Assembly: GCA_017883205.1 (NCBI GenBank)
Contig: JADGNZ010000011.1
Location: forward strand, 90,444 to 154,443
Length of the DNA: 64,000 bases
Direction: 5' to 3'
DNA from: Thermoanaerobaculia bacterium
GTDB lineage: Bacteria; Acidobacteriota; Thermoanaerobaculia; Gp7-AA8
Below are positions 26,205 through 34,694 of the stretch, piece by piece. The notes under the pieces are model-generated. The model searched no databases. It was not told where the DNA came from and was given only the letters and a program-made list of their open reading frames with translations. Position 1 is the first letter of the stretch. Every line of letters begins with the position of its first letter. A program made the position numbers and the translations under genes.

Positions 26205-27917
26205 TTACTGGTTGTGCGCGACCGTGACGGTCACCTGGCTGGTCGCGGTGTGATCGCCACCATCGGTGCAAGTAATCGTGATCGTGTAGACACGGCCCGT
26301 GCTGTTGCCGCTGCGCTCGGCGCGCAGACGCAGGTGGTGAGCGTCGACGATTTGCCAGTCTGCCGGCGTGTTGCCGTCGCTGGTGCTCTTGAGTGCTTCG
26401 TTGCTCGTGATGGAGGTGATGCCACAATTCACGCTGCCACACCCACCCGAGCTCGTGTAGTTGAGCGTGATGTCGACCATCTTGTGGTCCGGCGGCCAGA
26501 GGGTGTTCGGGCTGGCGCTTGCCGCGCCGATCGTCAAACGCGGAGCGTTGACGGTGACGGTTTGCGTGGCGGTGGCGCTGTTGCCGCTGGTATCGGTGGC
26601 CGTCCATGTGACGGTGGTCGTGCCGAGGGGGAACGGCGCAGCGAGCGGCTGAGCGTCGCTGCGCGTGCCGGCAACCGAGACGCCTGAGCAGTTGTCGCTA
26701 GCCACGGGCGTACCGACGCTGACCGTGGCGCTGCAGGTGGCGCCGGCAGTGACCGCGATGTTGGCCGGGGCGTTGATCGCCGGTGGCGTGGTTTCATCTG
26801 TCAAATCGCACTTGGAATCTGAGTACAGCTCCGCGCTGGCGAGAGACGCTCCATTGGACCCACCCGCAATCAGAACTTTCCCGCTTGGCAACACTGTGGC
26901 AGTGTGGGATACCCGTGGCGTGTCCATGCTTGCCGTGGCGGTGAAGACCCCGTCCATCGGGTCATACAGCTCCGCACTGATCAGAGAACCGTTGTTCGAG
27001 CTCCACCCACCGGCTATCAGCACTCTTCCGCTCGGTAGCAGCGTGGCGGTGTGGGCGTCTCGTGCCGTTCCCAGGCTCCCGGTGACAAAGAAGGTCTCGG
27101 TTGCCGGGTCATATAGCTCGGCGCTGCTGCAATTGTACCCACCCACGATCAACACCTTCCCACTGGGAAGTAGTGTGGCGGTGAACGAGTACCGACCCGT
27201 GGCAAGGCTCCCCGTGAGTGTGGAGGTCGCCATCGCCGGGTCGTACAACTCAGCAGTGGTCAGAATACGCTCTCCAGTCCAGTTTCCGCCAGCCACGATC
27301 AGCACCTTCCCGTTGGGAAGCAATGTGGCGGTGTGCTTAGCTCGCGTGATCACCAGACTTCCAGTCGGGGTGAAGGCGCCCGTTGTGGGGTCATACAGCT
27401 CCACGCCGGTGGTCGTTTCGTAGTTTCCGAGCTCCCCGCCTGCGATCAGCACTTTTCCTGTCGGCAACAGCGTCGCGGTGTGTTCTTCTCGCCTTGTCAG
27501 CATGCTTCCCGTTGGCGCAAAGGTCTCCCTTTCAGGATCGTACACCTCTGCGCTCGACAGCACGTTGGACGAGGGACCCACTCCCCCTGCAATCAGCACC
27601 TTTCCGTTTGTCAGCAACGTCGCGGTGTGAGCGGACCTCGCTGCTCCCATACTTCCCGTTGGCGCAAACGTGCCCGTGGCCGGGTCGTATAGCTCCGCAC
27701 TTGCAAGAGAATTGCTCGAGGGACCACCGCCACCTCCTGCGATCAGGACCTTCCCGCTCGGCAGCAACGTCGCCGTGGCGTCCGACCGCGCCGTTCCCAT
27801 ACTTCCGGTTGGTATAAAGGCCGGCACTCCGTCAGAGCCAAGAACCATCGGCGCAGTGGTCAAAAGGAAAGTAGCCAGCAGTAACCGCAGCAGACAGGCA
27901 AGACTATCCTTCTTCAT
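26205..27917 (-). CDS. Secreted Kelch-repeat protein with HYR domain
   Basis: 570 aa. Signal peptide (residues 1-28), then seven Kelch-like blades of about 50 residues, each with ARxxHTATLLPSGKVLIAGG and AELYDPATxTF-type cores, making a beta-propeller. Residues about 380-480 are a HYR domain (APANIAVTAGATCSATV, then PFPLGTTTVTWTATDTSGN) and the remaining 90 residues form another Ig-like unit. Such proteins bind glycans or proteins at the cell surface. The repeats are similar at DNA level, so recombination could change blade number. No C-terminal sorting signal. Confidence 0.88.
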   Translation of the reverse strand: MKKDSLACLLRLLLATFLLTTAPMVLGSDGVPAFIPTGSMGTARSDATATLLPSGKVLIAGGGGGPSSNSLASAELYDPATGTFAPTGSMGAARSAHTATLLTNGKVLIAGGVGPSSNVLSSAEVYDPERETFAPTGSMLTRREEHTATLLPTGKVLIAGGELGNYETTTGVELYDPTTGAFTPTGSLVITRAKHTATLLPNGKVLIVAGGNWTGERILTTAELYDPAMATSTLTGSLATGRYSFTATLLPSGKVLIVGGYNCSSAELYDPATETFFVTGSLGTARDAHTATLLPSGRVLIAGGWSSNNGSLISAELYDPMDGVFTATASMDTPRVSHTATVLPSGKVLIAGGSNGASLASAELYSDSKCDLTDETTPPAINAPANIAVTAGATCSATVSVGTPVASDNCSGVSVAGTRSDAQPLAAPFPLGTTTVTWTATDTSGNSATATQTVTVNAPRLTIGAASASPNTLWPPDHKMVDITLNYTSSGGCGSVNCGITSITSNEALKSTSDGNTPADWQIVDAHHLRLRAERSGNSTGRVYTITITCTDGGDHTATSQVTVTVAHNQ

Positions 27918-27969
27918 GGCATATCTCCGTTCTAATCGTTTCGTGATACAAGAAGCATGGTCTCTTATG

Positions 27970-28068
27970 AATTGGGGGGCAGGTCTAAAGTCTAAAGTGC
28001 CGAAGACGATCGTCGCTAAGGCGATCAGGCCAATTCGGCACTTTGGACTTTAGACCTGACCCCCAATT
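27970..28068. repeat. GGGGGCAGGTC-type long palindrome (REP family), copy 3
   Basis: Arms begin AATTGGGGGGCAGGTCTAAA and end with the near-exact complement; the loop is about 30 nt. Placed between two secreted-protein genes on the minus strand. Confidence 0.8.
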
Positions 28069-28074
28069 CCGGAC

Positions 28075-29520
28075 TCACTTCCTCAAGATCAAGGCTCCGG
28101 CCAGGGCCAGCGAAGCGGCCAGGAGGATGAGACACCACTCCGCCAGAGCGGGAGTCGGAGCGGTGACGTTCAGCGTGTAGGCCTGGCTGCCTGTGCAGTT
28201 TCCCGAGTCTGTCGCTGTGATCGTGAATGGGTACGCTCCTGCCGATAGGATCTGCCCCGAGAGCAGGCCGGCCGGCGAAAGGGTGAGACCGCTGGGCAGG
28301 GACCCGCTTGTGACGCTGTAGGTGTAGGGTCCCGTTCCGCCGGCAGCGGTGACGGTCTGACTATAAGGGAGGCCCCCCGTCGCCGAGGGAATGGCCGACG
28401 GAGAGACGGTGATGGCCGGACAGACAGCGGCATCGGCGTATCCGATGGTGCGGTTTCCGCTGGCACTGGCTTCCCCGGTGAACCACATCTTGTAGGCGGC
28501 TGCCGCCCCGTGGCCGTCGAAGTGGGTAGACCTGTAGAGCACCGAGGGGGTGTAGCAACGGGAGCTCCTCCATGCTACAGCCTGATAGATCGAGAAGATG
28601 GGGTTAGCGGGGTCCTTGGTCCAGTTGATACCGTCCGCGGAGGTGGCGTAACCAATCCCCTGTTCCGCGCCGGCAGAGGGACCGCTCCCCGAGTACCACA
28701 TGCGCCAGGTTCCGTCGCTCCCCTTGATCACCGTTCCGTGGGAGGCGTAGTCGCTGTCCCAATCGCCGGGGTTGCCGTGAGGCAGAACCGGTGCGTTTCC
28801 GTATCGCGTCCAATGGATCCCGTCCGTCGAGAAAGCGAGGGCCACCGCTTCCTGGCCACCGGTGGTCGCGTCGTAATACATGGAAAAGGTGTAGTCGAAG
28901 GGATTGGAGCCCGCGTTCGCGGCAGAGGGATGATAGAGGATGGTGACAGGTCCGTACGAACCGGCACTCCAGTTGGAGGGGTCACCAGTGACCAGTGGCT
29001 TGGTGACGTCCTGGGTAAGGATCTGGTCGTTATGCCAGTTCTCGCCGTCCGCGGAATCGGCTGTGCGCAAGGCGTTGATCGAATAGACGTTGGCGCTGGA
29101 GTCCCAATACCAGATTTTATAGTAGTAGGTCCCGCCAACCGCGCTGTAACCAGCCGGAATGTAGATGACCTTGGCGTGATACCCGCTGGCCATGATGCCC
29201 GTGGTCTGGACGGGTGAGCTCCAGCTCATGCCGTCGTCGGAGTAGGTCACGGCCTCATCCTGCCCCTGGGCATCCGCGTACCACATCTTGTAATAGTGCA
29301 ACGCTCCGCGGCCGGAGAATTGGCTCTCGTCATAGAGGACACTCGGATAGTAGGCCTTGTCACTCGAGGCAGGCGGATCGTAGACGGAGCCGTGATCGAC
29401 GAATACGACATCCGAGGCCAGCGCGGGGATTGCGACCAGGAGCAGGCCCGTCACGAGGGCCAGAAACAGGAAGACGACAAGGGCGGAGCATGCCTTGGTG
29501 TGCAGACTTTCTGTTGCCAT
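28075..29520 (-). CDS. Secreted beta-propeller glycosidase-like protein with IPTL-CTERM-like anchor
   Basis: 481 aa from ATG 29520; an upstream ATG would add 17 residues that precede the leader. Signal helix at about 10-35, then a five-bladed GH43/GH32-like propeller with repeated YSDDG-, MWYSG- and W-rich motifs (YYKMWYADAQG, TFSTDGIHW-like, WRMWYSGSG). Residues about 365-450 are an Ig-like putative-binding domain (AIPSATGGLPYSQTVTAAGG). The end PALAEWCLILLAASLALAG followed by LILRK is an IPTL-CTERM-like signal: acidic-W motif, membrane helix, basic tail. A 16-nt palindrome covers the start codon. Confidence 0.75.
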   Translation of the reverse strand: MATESLHTKACSALVVFLFLALVTGLLLVAIPALASDVVFVDHGSVYDPPASSDKAYYPSVLYDESQFSGRGALHYYKMWYADAQGQDEAVTYSDDGMSWSSPVQTTGIMASGYHAKVIYIPAGYSAVGGTYYYKIWYWDSSANVYSINALRTADSADGENWHNDQILTQDVTKPLVTGDPSNWSAGSYGPVTILYHPSAANAGSNPFDYTFSMYYDATTGGQEAVALAFSTDGIHWTRYGNAPVLPHGNPGDWDSDYASHGTVIKGSDGTWRMWYSGSGPSAGAEQGIGYATSADGINWTKDPANPIFSIYQAVAWRSSRCYTPSVLYRSTHFDGHGAAAAYKMWFTGEASASGNRTIGYADAAVCPAITVSPSAIPSATGGLPYSQTVTAAGGTGPYTYSVTSGSLPSGLTLSPAGLLSGQILSAGAYPFTITATDSGNCTGSQAYTLNVTAPTPALAEWCLILLAASLALAGALILRK

Positions 29521-29528
29521 ATGGCAAC
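29513..29528. promoter_or_regulatory. Palindrome over start codon
   Basis: GTTGCCATATGGCAAC is a perfect 16-nt palindrome whose centre is the ATG of the minus-strand gene. It could be a repressor site or an mRNA hairpin that hides the start. Confidence 0.4.
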
Positions 29529-29883
29529 CCTGACGGATGGATCCATCAGAGTTGGATGACGCGCGACACACATGCGTGTGATGCCCTGCAGTACCTCCAT
29601 CCGAGCAATGGAGCGTTTAGGGTTAGAGCTTACCAATAACGATGCATAACGCCGAGCATTGGTCACCACTGCGATCTTCACACCTTCGGAGTGAAGTTGG
29701 AGTCGTACTTGGAGAGCCGGTGACGAGTGTTGCACCGGAGGCCGACCGCGCCGCGAGTGCTCCGAGTGCGTTACTCTGTCTGTGCCGGTGAGCTTGGGGC
29801 CGTTGGGCCGCTTCGTGAGCCCGATGGGTCACGCTCGCAGGACGGGTGCTGTGTACCACGACACACCTAGATCGGAGAAAACC
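29529..29883. other. Divergent intergenic region
   Basis: About 355 bp between the minus-strand beta-propeller gene and the plus-strand M20 gene. It must hold both promoters. I see no further gene and no clear paired -35/-10 elements. Confidence 0.5.
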
Positions 29884-31278
29884 ATGGACCACGTCAGGAA
29901 ATCGAGAACCTGGGCTTCTGCTACGACCCCCGACACCCGACATCCTACGACTCCCGCAAACTGGTTGATCGCGACACTCCTGTTCGCGACGCTGTTGTTC
30001 GCCGCCACAGCGTCGGCGCAAACGTCTCGCGCGGGCGATGGCATCGGCGCGGCGCAAGTCGATGCGATCTATCCGGATATCGAGAAGCTCTACATCGATC
30101 TGCACCAGAATCCGGAACTGTCGCTTCATGAGCAGCGCACGGCGGCGACCCTGGCGGCGCGCGTCAAGGCGTTGGGGTATGAGGTCACGACCGGCGTCGG
30201 CGGCACCGGTGTCGTGGCCATCCTCAAGAACGGCCCCGGTCCGGTGGTGATGTTGCGCACCGAGCTCGATGCGTTACCGATCGAAGAGAAGACGGGCTTG
30301 CCGTTCGCCAGCACGGTGAAGACGAAGAGCGATGCCGGCGACGTCGTCTCGGTGTCGCATATGTGCGGACACGATCTGCACATGGCGGCGTGGTCCGGTA
30401 CGGCCGAGCTCATGGCGAAGAACCGCGCGCACTGGCATGGCACGCTGATGCTGGTCGGACAGCCTGCCGAGGAGATTGTGGCTGGTGCGACGGCAATGCT
30501 GCGCGATGGCCTGTTCACGCGCTTCCCGAAACCCGATTACGCGCTGGGCATTCACGACGAGCCTGGACTGCCGGCCGGCGTGATCGGGTTCCATCCCGGT
30601 TACTTCCGCGCCAATTCGACCGGTCTCGACATGACGGTGTATGGCAAGGGAGGCCATGGCGCGTATCCGCAGAGCGCGATCGATCCGGTCGTGATCGCCG
30701 CGCGCATCGTCCTCGGCCTCCAAACCATCGTGTCGCGCGAGAACGATCCGAACGATCCCGCCGTGGTCACGGTCGGCAGCATCCATGGCGGCAGCGCATC
30801 CAACATCATCCCCGACCAGGTGAAGCTCCAGATCACCGTGCGCTCGCTCGACCCCGCAGTCCAAAAGCGCCTGATCGCCGCAATCGAGCGCCAGGCGAAA
30901 TTCGAAGCGCTCGCCGCGAACGCGCCGAAGGAACCGCTGGTCGAGACCAAGTCCAACACCGACGCCGTCTACAACGACCCCGCGCTGACCCAACGCATGG
31001 TCGCCGCCGCGCGAGCCGCTTTGGGCGCCGGCCAGGTGGTCGAGATGCCTGCCCAGATGGGCGGAGAAGACTTCTCTCAATTCGGACTGGCAGGCGTGCA
31101 CGCTGTGTTGCTGCACGTCGGCGCGGTCGATGCGGCGAAGCTGGAAGCCTCGCACAAGTCCGGCGTGCCGCTCCCGGGAGTGCACTCGCCGTTATGGGCG
31201 CCCGAGCGCGAGCCGACGATCAAGGCAGCGATGCGCGCGGAGACGGCGATCCTGATGGATTTGCTGCAAGGGCGTTAG
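29884..31278 (+). CDS. M20-family amidohydrolase (exported)
   Basis: 464 aa from ATG 29884. A leader with a hydrophobic stretch (about residues 27-43) precedes the metallopeptidase. Metal ligands lie in MCGHDLHMA (Cys and His), GQPAEE (acidic pair) and the late MGGEDFSQF; LDALPIEEKTGLPFAS and the dimerisation-domain block YGKGGHGAYPQSAIDP are typical of IAA-amino acid hydrolase-like and hippurate hydrolase-like members. It probably hydrolyses N-acyl or N-carbamoyl amino acids in the periplasm. The N-terminal TTPDTRHPTTPA resembles the dispersed Pro/Thr-coding repeat seen in tilS. Confidence 0.88.
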   Translation: MDHVRKSRTWASATTPDTRHPTTPANWLIATLLFATLLFAATASAQTSRAGDGIGAAQVDAIYPDIEKLYIDLHQNPELSLHEQRTAATLAARVKALGYEVTTGVGGTGVVAILKNGPGPVVMLRTELDALPIEEKTGLPFASTVKTKSDAGDVVSVSHMCGHDLHMAAWSGTAELMAKNRAHWHGTLMLVGQPAEEIVAGATAMLRDGLFTRFPKPDYALGIHDEPGLPAGVIGFHPGYFRANSTGLDMTVYGKGGHGAYPQSAIDPVVIAARIVLGLQTIVSRENDPNDPAVVTVGSIHGGSASNIIPDQVKLQITVRSLDPAVQKRLIAAIERQAKFEALAANAPKEPLVETKSNTDAVYNDPALTQRMVAAARAALGAGQVVEMPAQMGGEDFSQFGLAGVHAVLLHVGAVDAAKLEASHKSGVPLPGVHSPLWAPEREPTIKAAMRAETAILMDLLQGR

Positions 31279-31303
31279 GGAAGGGTCAATTTGGAAACCG
31301 ATC

Positions 31304-31360
31304 ACCACAGAGGCACAGAGGACACAGAGACCCCCTCAGTGTTCTCTGTGTCTCTGTGGT
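31304..31360. repeat. CACAGAG palindrome
   Basis: ACCACAGAGGCACAGAGGAC with its complement GTGTCTCTGTGGT after a short spacer. This palindrome type is widely dispersed in environmental genomes. A half copy (TCTCTGTGGTTGCC) is at 62128-62141, at the end of the GT-C gene. Confidence 0.8.
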
Positions 31361-31384
31361 TGCCTTAACGCGGAAGAATCACAG

Positions 31385-31978
31385 GTGGCCGCCATTCAAG
31401 CAAAAGGCAAGACTGAGGAGGAGCCCGCGCGATGTGCCTGGGCTCGCACGCCGCTCAGCATTGCGTATCACGATCTCGAGTGGGGCGTACCCGTTCATGA
31501 CGACAATACCCTCTTCGAGTTCGTTACTCTGGAAGGTGCGCAGGCCGGGCTGAGCTGGGAGACGATTCTCAAGAAACGCGAGGCCTATCGCCAGGCATTC
31601 GCCGGCTTTGACGCGGCGCTGGTGGCCAGGTTCCGAGCGGCACAAGTCGTGCGTTTGCTCGGGAATCCCGGCATTGTCCGCAATCGTCTGAAGATCGGCA
31701 GTACGGTGAGCAACGCCAAGGCATTCCTTGCAGTCCAGCGCGAGCTCGGGAGTTTCGATGCCTATGTGTGGACCTTTGTTGGCGGGACGCCTCGCATGAA
31801 CCGCCGGAGAACGCCCCGGCAAGTCCCTGCACAGACACCGCAGTCCGACGCCCTGAGCCGGGACCTGATGAGCCGCGGGTTCAAGTTTGTGGGGTCGACG
31901 ATCTGCTATGCCTTCATGCAAGCAGTGGGCATGGTGAACGATCACACGATGAATTGTTTTCGATATGAACCGTCGTAG
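31385..31978 (+). CDS. tag: DNA-3-methyladenine glycosylase I
   Basis: Excises 3-methyladenine from alkylated DNA in base-excision repair. 197 aa from GTG 31385. The block RCAWARTPLSIAYHDLEWGV, then LEGAQAGLSWETILKKREAY and RNRLKIGSTVSNAKAF are highly characteristic. Zinc ligands are the Cys of RCAW, the His of YHDLEWG and the C-terminal HTMNC. The middle is slightly shortened around TPRMNRRRTPRQVPAQ. Cytosolic, followed directly by a metallophosphoesterase gene on the same strand. Confidence 0.93.
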   Translation: MAAIQAKGKTEEEPARCAWARTPLSIAYHDLEWGVPVHDDNTLFEFVTLEGAQAGLSWETILKKREAYRQAFAGFDAALVARFRAAQVVRLLGNPGIVRNRLKIGSTVSNAKAFLAVQRELGSFDAYVWTFVGGTPRMNRRRTPRQVPAQTPQSDALSRDLMSRGFKFVGSTICYAFMQAVGMVNDHTMNCFRYEPS

Positions 31979-31991
31979 GAGCTCCTCCCCG

Positions 31992-32777
31992 ATGCGAATC
32001 GCGGCGCTTTACGACATTCATGGCAACCTGCCGGCACTGGAGGCGGTGATCGAGGAGACTCGCTCTGCCGGCGTCGACGAAATCGTGGTCGGCGGAGATG
32101 TCGTGCCCGGGCCGATGGTTCCGCAAGTGCTTTCTCTTCTGGCGGCGCTCGACGTGCCGGTGTCGTACATCGTTGGCAATTCCGAAGTGGCCGTGCTGGC
32201 GGAGGTCGAAGGCGCCCCTCAGGAACCGATGCCGGAAGCTGCTCGCGAGATCATCCGATGGAGCGCCCGGGAGATCGGTCGCGATGCGATCGCGCTCTTC
32301 TCCGGCTGGCCGCGAACGATCCGGCGCGACATTCCCGCCCTCGGCCGCGTCCTCTTCTGCCACGGCACGCCGCGGCACGACAACGAGATCTTCACGTGCC
32401 GGACACCCGAGGCCGCGCTGATGCCGCTGTTCGAGGAAGTGGGCGCGGATGTCGTGGTCTGCGGACATACTCATATGCAGTTCGATCGGACAGTGGGAAA
32501 GGTTCGGGTCGTAAACGCCGGCAGCGTGGGGATGCCGTTCGGCGCACCGGCCGCGTACTGGCTGCTCGTAGGTCCGGGCATCGAGCTTCGGCACACAACG
32601 TACGACCTGGAAGCGGCCGCAACAAGAATTCGGCATAGCTCCTATCCAGAAGCCGCTGCGTTCGCGTCGCGCAATGTCCTGGCGCCGCCCGACGCGGAGA
32701 CCATGCTCGAGTTGCTTGGGCGCGCCGAGCTCCGTTACGGGCCGCGTGACGAGGGGTCAGGTCGAAACCGAAACTGA
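31992..32777 (+). CDS. Calcineurin-like metallophosphoesterase (YfcE/MJ0936-like)
   Basis: 261 aa from ATG 31992. Motifs in order: DIHGNLPALEAVI (D-x-H), GGDVVPGP (G-D), GNSEVAV (GN-E), CHGTPRHDNEI and CGHTHMQFD (GH-x-H). The N of the GNHE motif is followed by Ser rather than His. Such enzymes cleave phosphodiesters or phosphomonoesters with two metals; substrate unknown. The last residues GSGRNRN and the stop codon are supplied by the REP palindrome starting at 32751, so insertion of the repeat has remodelled the C-terminus. Confidence 0.88.
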   Translation: MRIAALYDIHGNLPALEAVIEETRSAGVDEIVVGGDVVPGPMVPQVLSLLAALDVPVSYIVGNSEVAVLAEVEGAPQEPMPEAAREIIRWSAREIGRDAIALFSGWPRTIRRDIPALGRVLFCHGTPRHDNEIFTCRTPEAALMPLFEEVGADVVVCGHTHMQFDRTVGKVRVVNAGSVGMPFGAPAAYWLLVGPGIELRHTTYDLEAAATRIRHSSYPEAAAFASRNVLAPPDAETMLELLGRAELRYGPRDEGSGRNRN

Positions 32778-32845
32778 CGACAACTTGCATCGAGCGGAAT
32801 GGCTCCTAGCAGGTGTCGTCAGTTTCGGTTTCGACCTGACCCCTC
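32751..32845. repeat. GGGGTCAGGTC-type long palindrome (REP family), copy 4
   Basis: Arms GAGGGGTCAGGTCGAAACCG and its complement around a loop of about 30 nt. It overlaps the 3' end of the metallophosphoesterase gene by 27 nt and ends 3 nt before the stop of the next, convergent gene. Confidence 0.85.
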
Positions 32846-32847
32846 CC

Positions 32848-33285
32848 CTATCGCGCAATCCATTCAGTCCAGACAACGTAACCCAGATCGTGGCTGCGGA
32901 TGCCGATGCGCACACGGCCGGATGCTCCGCCGATGTTTGCCTTCAATTGGAGGCGCTCACCCGCCGGCACTTCGTACGTCTGCTTGCTCCACGGCGAGAT
33001 GGTGTGCCGCGAGCGCGTACTACCCGACTGCACCTCGATGATGAGCTGGGGCCGATCCGGCGCGCCTGAAAAGACGAACGGTTCCTCCGAATAGTTGCGC
33101 AGATCGAGGGTGACCGTGCCGTCGGCGGCGATGGATCCGGCGGAAAGAGTGAGCCCGCGCGGCGCTTCCTCCTCGTCCGCAGAGTCTCCGCGCGGAGCGA
33201 AGATTCCTGTGCCTGTGCGCGTGACGGACGTCGTTGTAACGCACCCGAGCGCCCCGAAAACGAGCGCAATCACAGCCCATCGCAT
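32848..33285 (-). CDS. Putative lipoprotein (145 aa)
   Basis: A signal peptide with lipobox FGALGC (about residues 10-15) suggests acylation and anchoring in the envelope. The mature part is a beta-sandwich-like sequence (AADGTVTLDLRNYSEEPFVF, then LIIEV and YEVPAGERLQLKANIGG). No family recognised; many such domains act as small envelope chaperones or adhesins. Monocistronic, with the REP element directly behind it. Confidence 0.7.
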   Translation of the reverse strand: MRWAVIALVFGALGCVTTTSVTRTGTGIFAPRGDSADEEEAPRGLTLSAGSIAADGTVTLDLRNYSEEPFVFSGAPDRPQLIIEVQSGSTRSRHTISPWSKQTYEVPAGERLQLKANIGGASGRVRIGIRSHDLGYVVWTEWIAR

Positions 33286-33469
33286 GGTCAGGATTCCCCT
33301 TCGCGGATTGTAGATGCATCAGTGCCCTTCGCGAGCCCATCGGCGCGAGCGCGTCAGCGACCAGCACGCCGAAGTCGGCGAAGGATGAGCGAGGCCACCG
33401 TGCGTCGCGAATTGGAAGCGGCGAAATAGGCGCGCGCATCGTCTCGCCGCACCGGTGAATCGTTCGGCC
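33286..33469. other. Intergenic stretch before the 21-bp arrays
   Basis: No gene seen. It contains the promoter region of the minus-strand lipoprotein gene and runs into the repeat array. Confidence 0.5.
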
Positions 33470-33660
33470 GGCACTGTGCAACGTCCGGCTTGCACTGTGC
33501 AACGTCCGGCTTGCACTGCGCACCGCACTGCTTGCACTGCGCACCGCACTGCTTGCACTGCGCACCGCCTTGCTTGCACTGCGCACCGCCTTGCTTGCAC
33601 TGCGCACCGCCTTGCTTGCACTGCGCAACACCCGGCTTCCACTGCGCAACGCTCAGCGTG
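33470..33660. repeat. 21-bp tandem repeat array (TTGCACTGCGCACCGCCTTGC)
   Basis: About nine consecutive 21-bp units, varying between TTGCACTGTGCAACGTCCGGC and the consensus. Because 21 is a multiple of three, one plus frame reads a Cys/His heptapeptide (LHCAPPC) and the minus strand reads another. Coding is not supported by start signals. Confidence 0.85.
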
Positions 33661-33689
33661 CACGGAGACTCATCGGGTGTACGCGGAAA

Positions 33690-33905
33690 GTCATGGAGTG
33701 CGCACCGAAAGTCGTCGGGTGTGCACAGTAAGTCGTTGGGTGCGCACGGTAAGTCATCGGGTGTACACGGCAAGTCGTCTAGTGCGCACCGTAAGTCATC
33801 GGGTGTACACGGCAAGTCGTCTAGTGCGCACCGAAAGTCGTCGGGTGTGCACGGTAAGTCGTTGGGTGCGCACGGTAAGTCATCGGGTGCGCACCGAGAG
33901 TCATC
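33690..33905. repeat. Second 21-bp array with alternating unit types
   Basis: Units of AAGTCGTCGGGTGTGCACGG type alternate with AAGTCGTCTAGTGCGCACCG type, so there is a 42-bp higher-order period. A plus-strand frame reads KSSGVHGKSLGAHG. The GTGTACAC, GTGTGCAC and GTGCGCAC cores also mark the 43-bp array at 24.1 kb. About ten units. Confidence 0.85.
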
Positions 33906-34053
33906 GAGAGTGCCGGCGTCGGCGCCACGCAACGAGCGCCTTCTCCCAGAGCAGGAGGTTGTGCGCCGTCCGCCGACGCGCTCATACTTGATCCCTGCAT
34001 GTCCCAAGGCTCGCTTTCCAAAGGAACAGGGCCTTCTCTTTCGGAGAAACACC

Positions 34054-34237
34054 ATGAAACATCGTGGCCTCTCGATTCCCGCCATCCTGCCGCTGTCCGT
34101 CTCTGCGTTCGCGCAATCCGTGCAACCATGCGCAGTTCACGTTCATCGACGGCGATCATCACGCCGAGGAGTGGACGTACGTGATGCCCGACGGGAAGAC
34201 CTCGCGCGCGCACATCGAGCTGGCGCGCACTAAGTAG
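34054..34237 (+). pseudogene. Remnant of a secreted DUF1579-like gene
   Basis: ATG 34054 starts a signal peptide (MKHRGLSIPAILPLSVSAFA). Within about 20 codons the frame changes, and the other frame reads AQFTFIDGDHHAEEWTYVM then DGKTSRAHIELARTK and TAG at 34235-34237, the C-terminal signature of DUF1579 proteins. The middle (over 100 codons in intact members) is missing, so the two ends were joined by an internal deletion. Confidence 0.65.
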
Positions 34238-34259
34238 CGTGAGATCTCAGGAGGGCGAA

Positions 34260-34634
34260 TTGACAGAGCAACCCTTACAAGAACAGATCGCGCACCGGTG
34301 GTACACGCGTCCCGTGCTCTTCGTCGCCGATATCACGCGTGCGCTCCGATTTTACATAGACCTGCTCGGCTTCGAGAAGGCGTGGCACGAAGGCGATGGC
34401 GCCGGTAAGGTCTGCCAGGTCCATCGCGGAGAGTGCGAGATCATTCTCTGCGAGGATGCCGATCGTAAGGACCGAGGGCGCCTCTTCCTATCGCTGACGA
34501 AAGATGGCATCGCGCAGCTTCGCGATGAGATCGCCGAGCGCTCGATTCCCAGCAGGAAGTCGTGGTGGGGTTACGACGTGATCCAGATCGACGATCCCGA
34601 CGGCAACGAGTTGCTCTTCCCCTATTCCGAGTGA
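34260..34634 (+). CDS. Glyoxalase/VOC-fold protein
   Basis: 124 aa. I choose TTG 34260, which has a strong ribosome site AGGAGG five bases upstream; a GTG at 34239 is possible but lacks one. TRPVLFVADITRALRFYIDLLGFE and VIQIDDPDGNELLF are the first and last parts of the single betaalphabetabetabeta-pair VOC domain, as in bleomycin-resistance-like proteins. Metal ligands would be the early His or Glu and the late Glu of GNELLF. Substrate unknown. Separated from the DUF1579 remnant by 22 bp. Confidence 0.85.
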   Translation: MTEQPLQEQIAHRWYTRPVLFVADITRALRFYIDLLGFEKAWHEGDGAGKVCQVHRGECEIILCEDADRKDRGRLFLSLTKDGIAQLRDEIAERSIPSRKSWWGYDVIQIDDPDGNELLFPYSE

Positions 34635-34694
34635 GCGCTTCGAGCGGAGCAACTTCAACGGCGCTTCTTCGTAGGCATTGCGAAAGGTTCATCA

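Noticed and set aside
33354..34085. 243-aa minus frame with CAPNDLPCTPDDL heptads
   Set aside because: Product of the 21-bp period; similar frames are open on the other strand.
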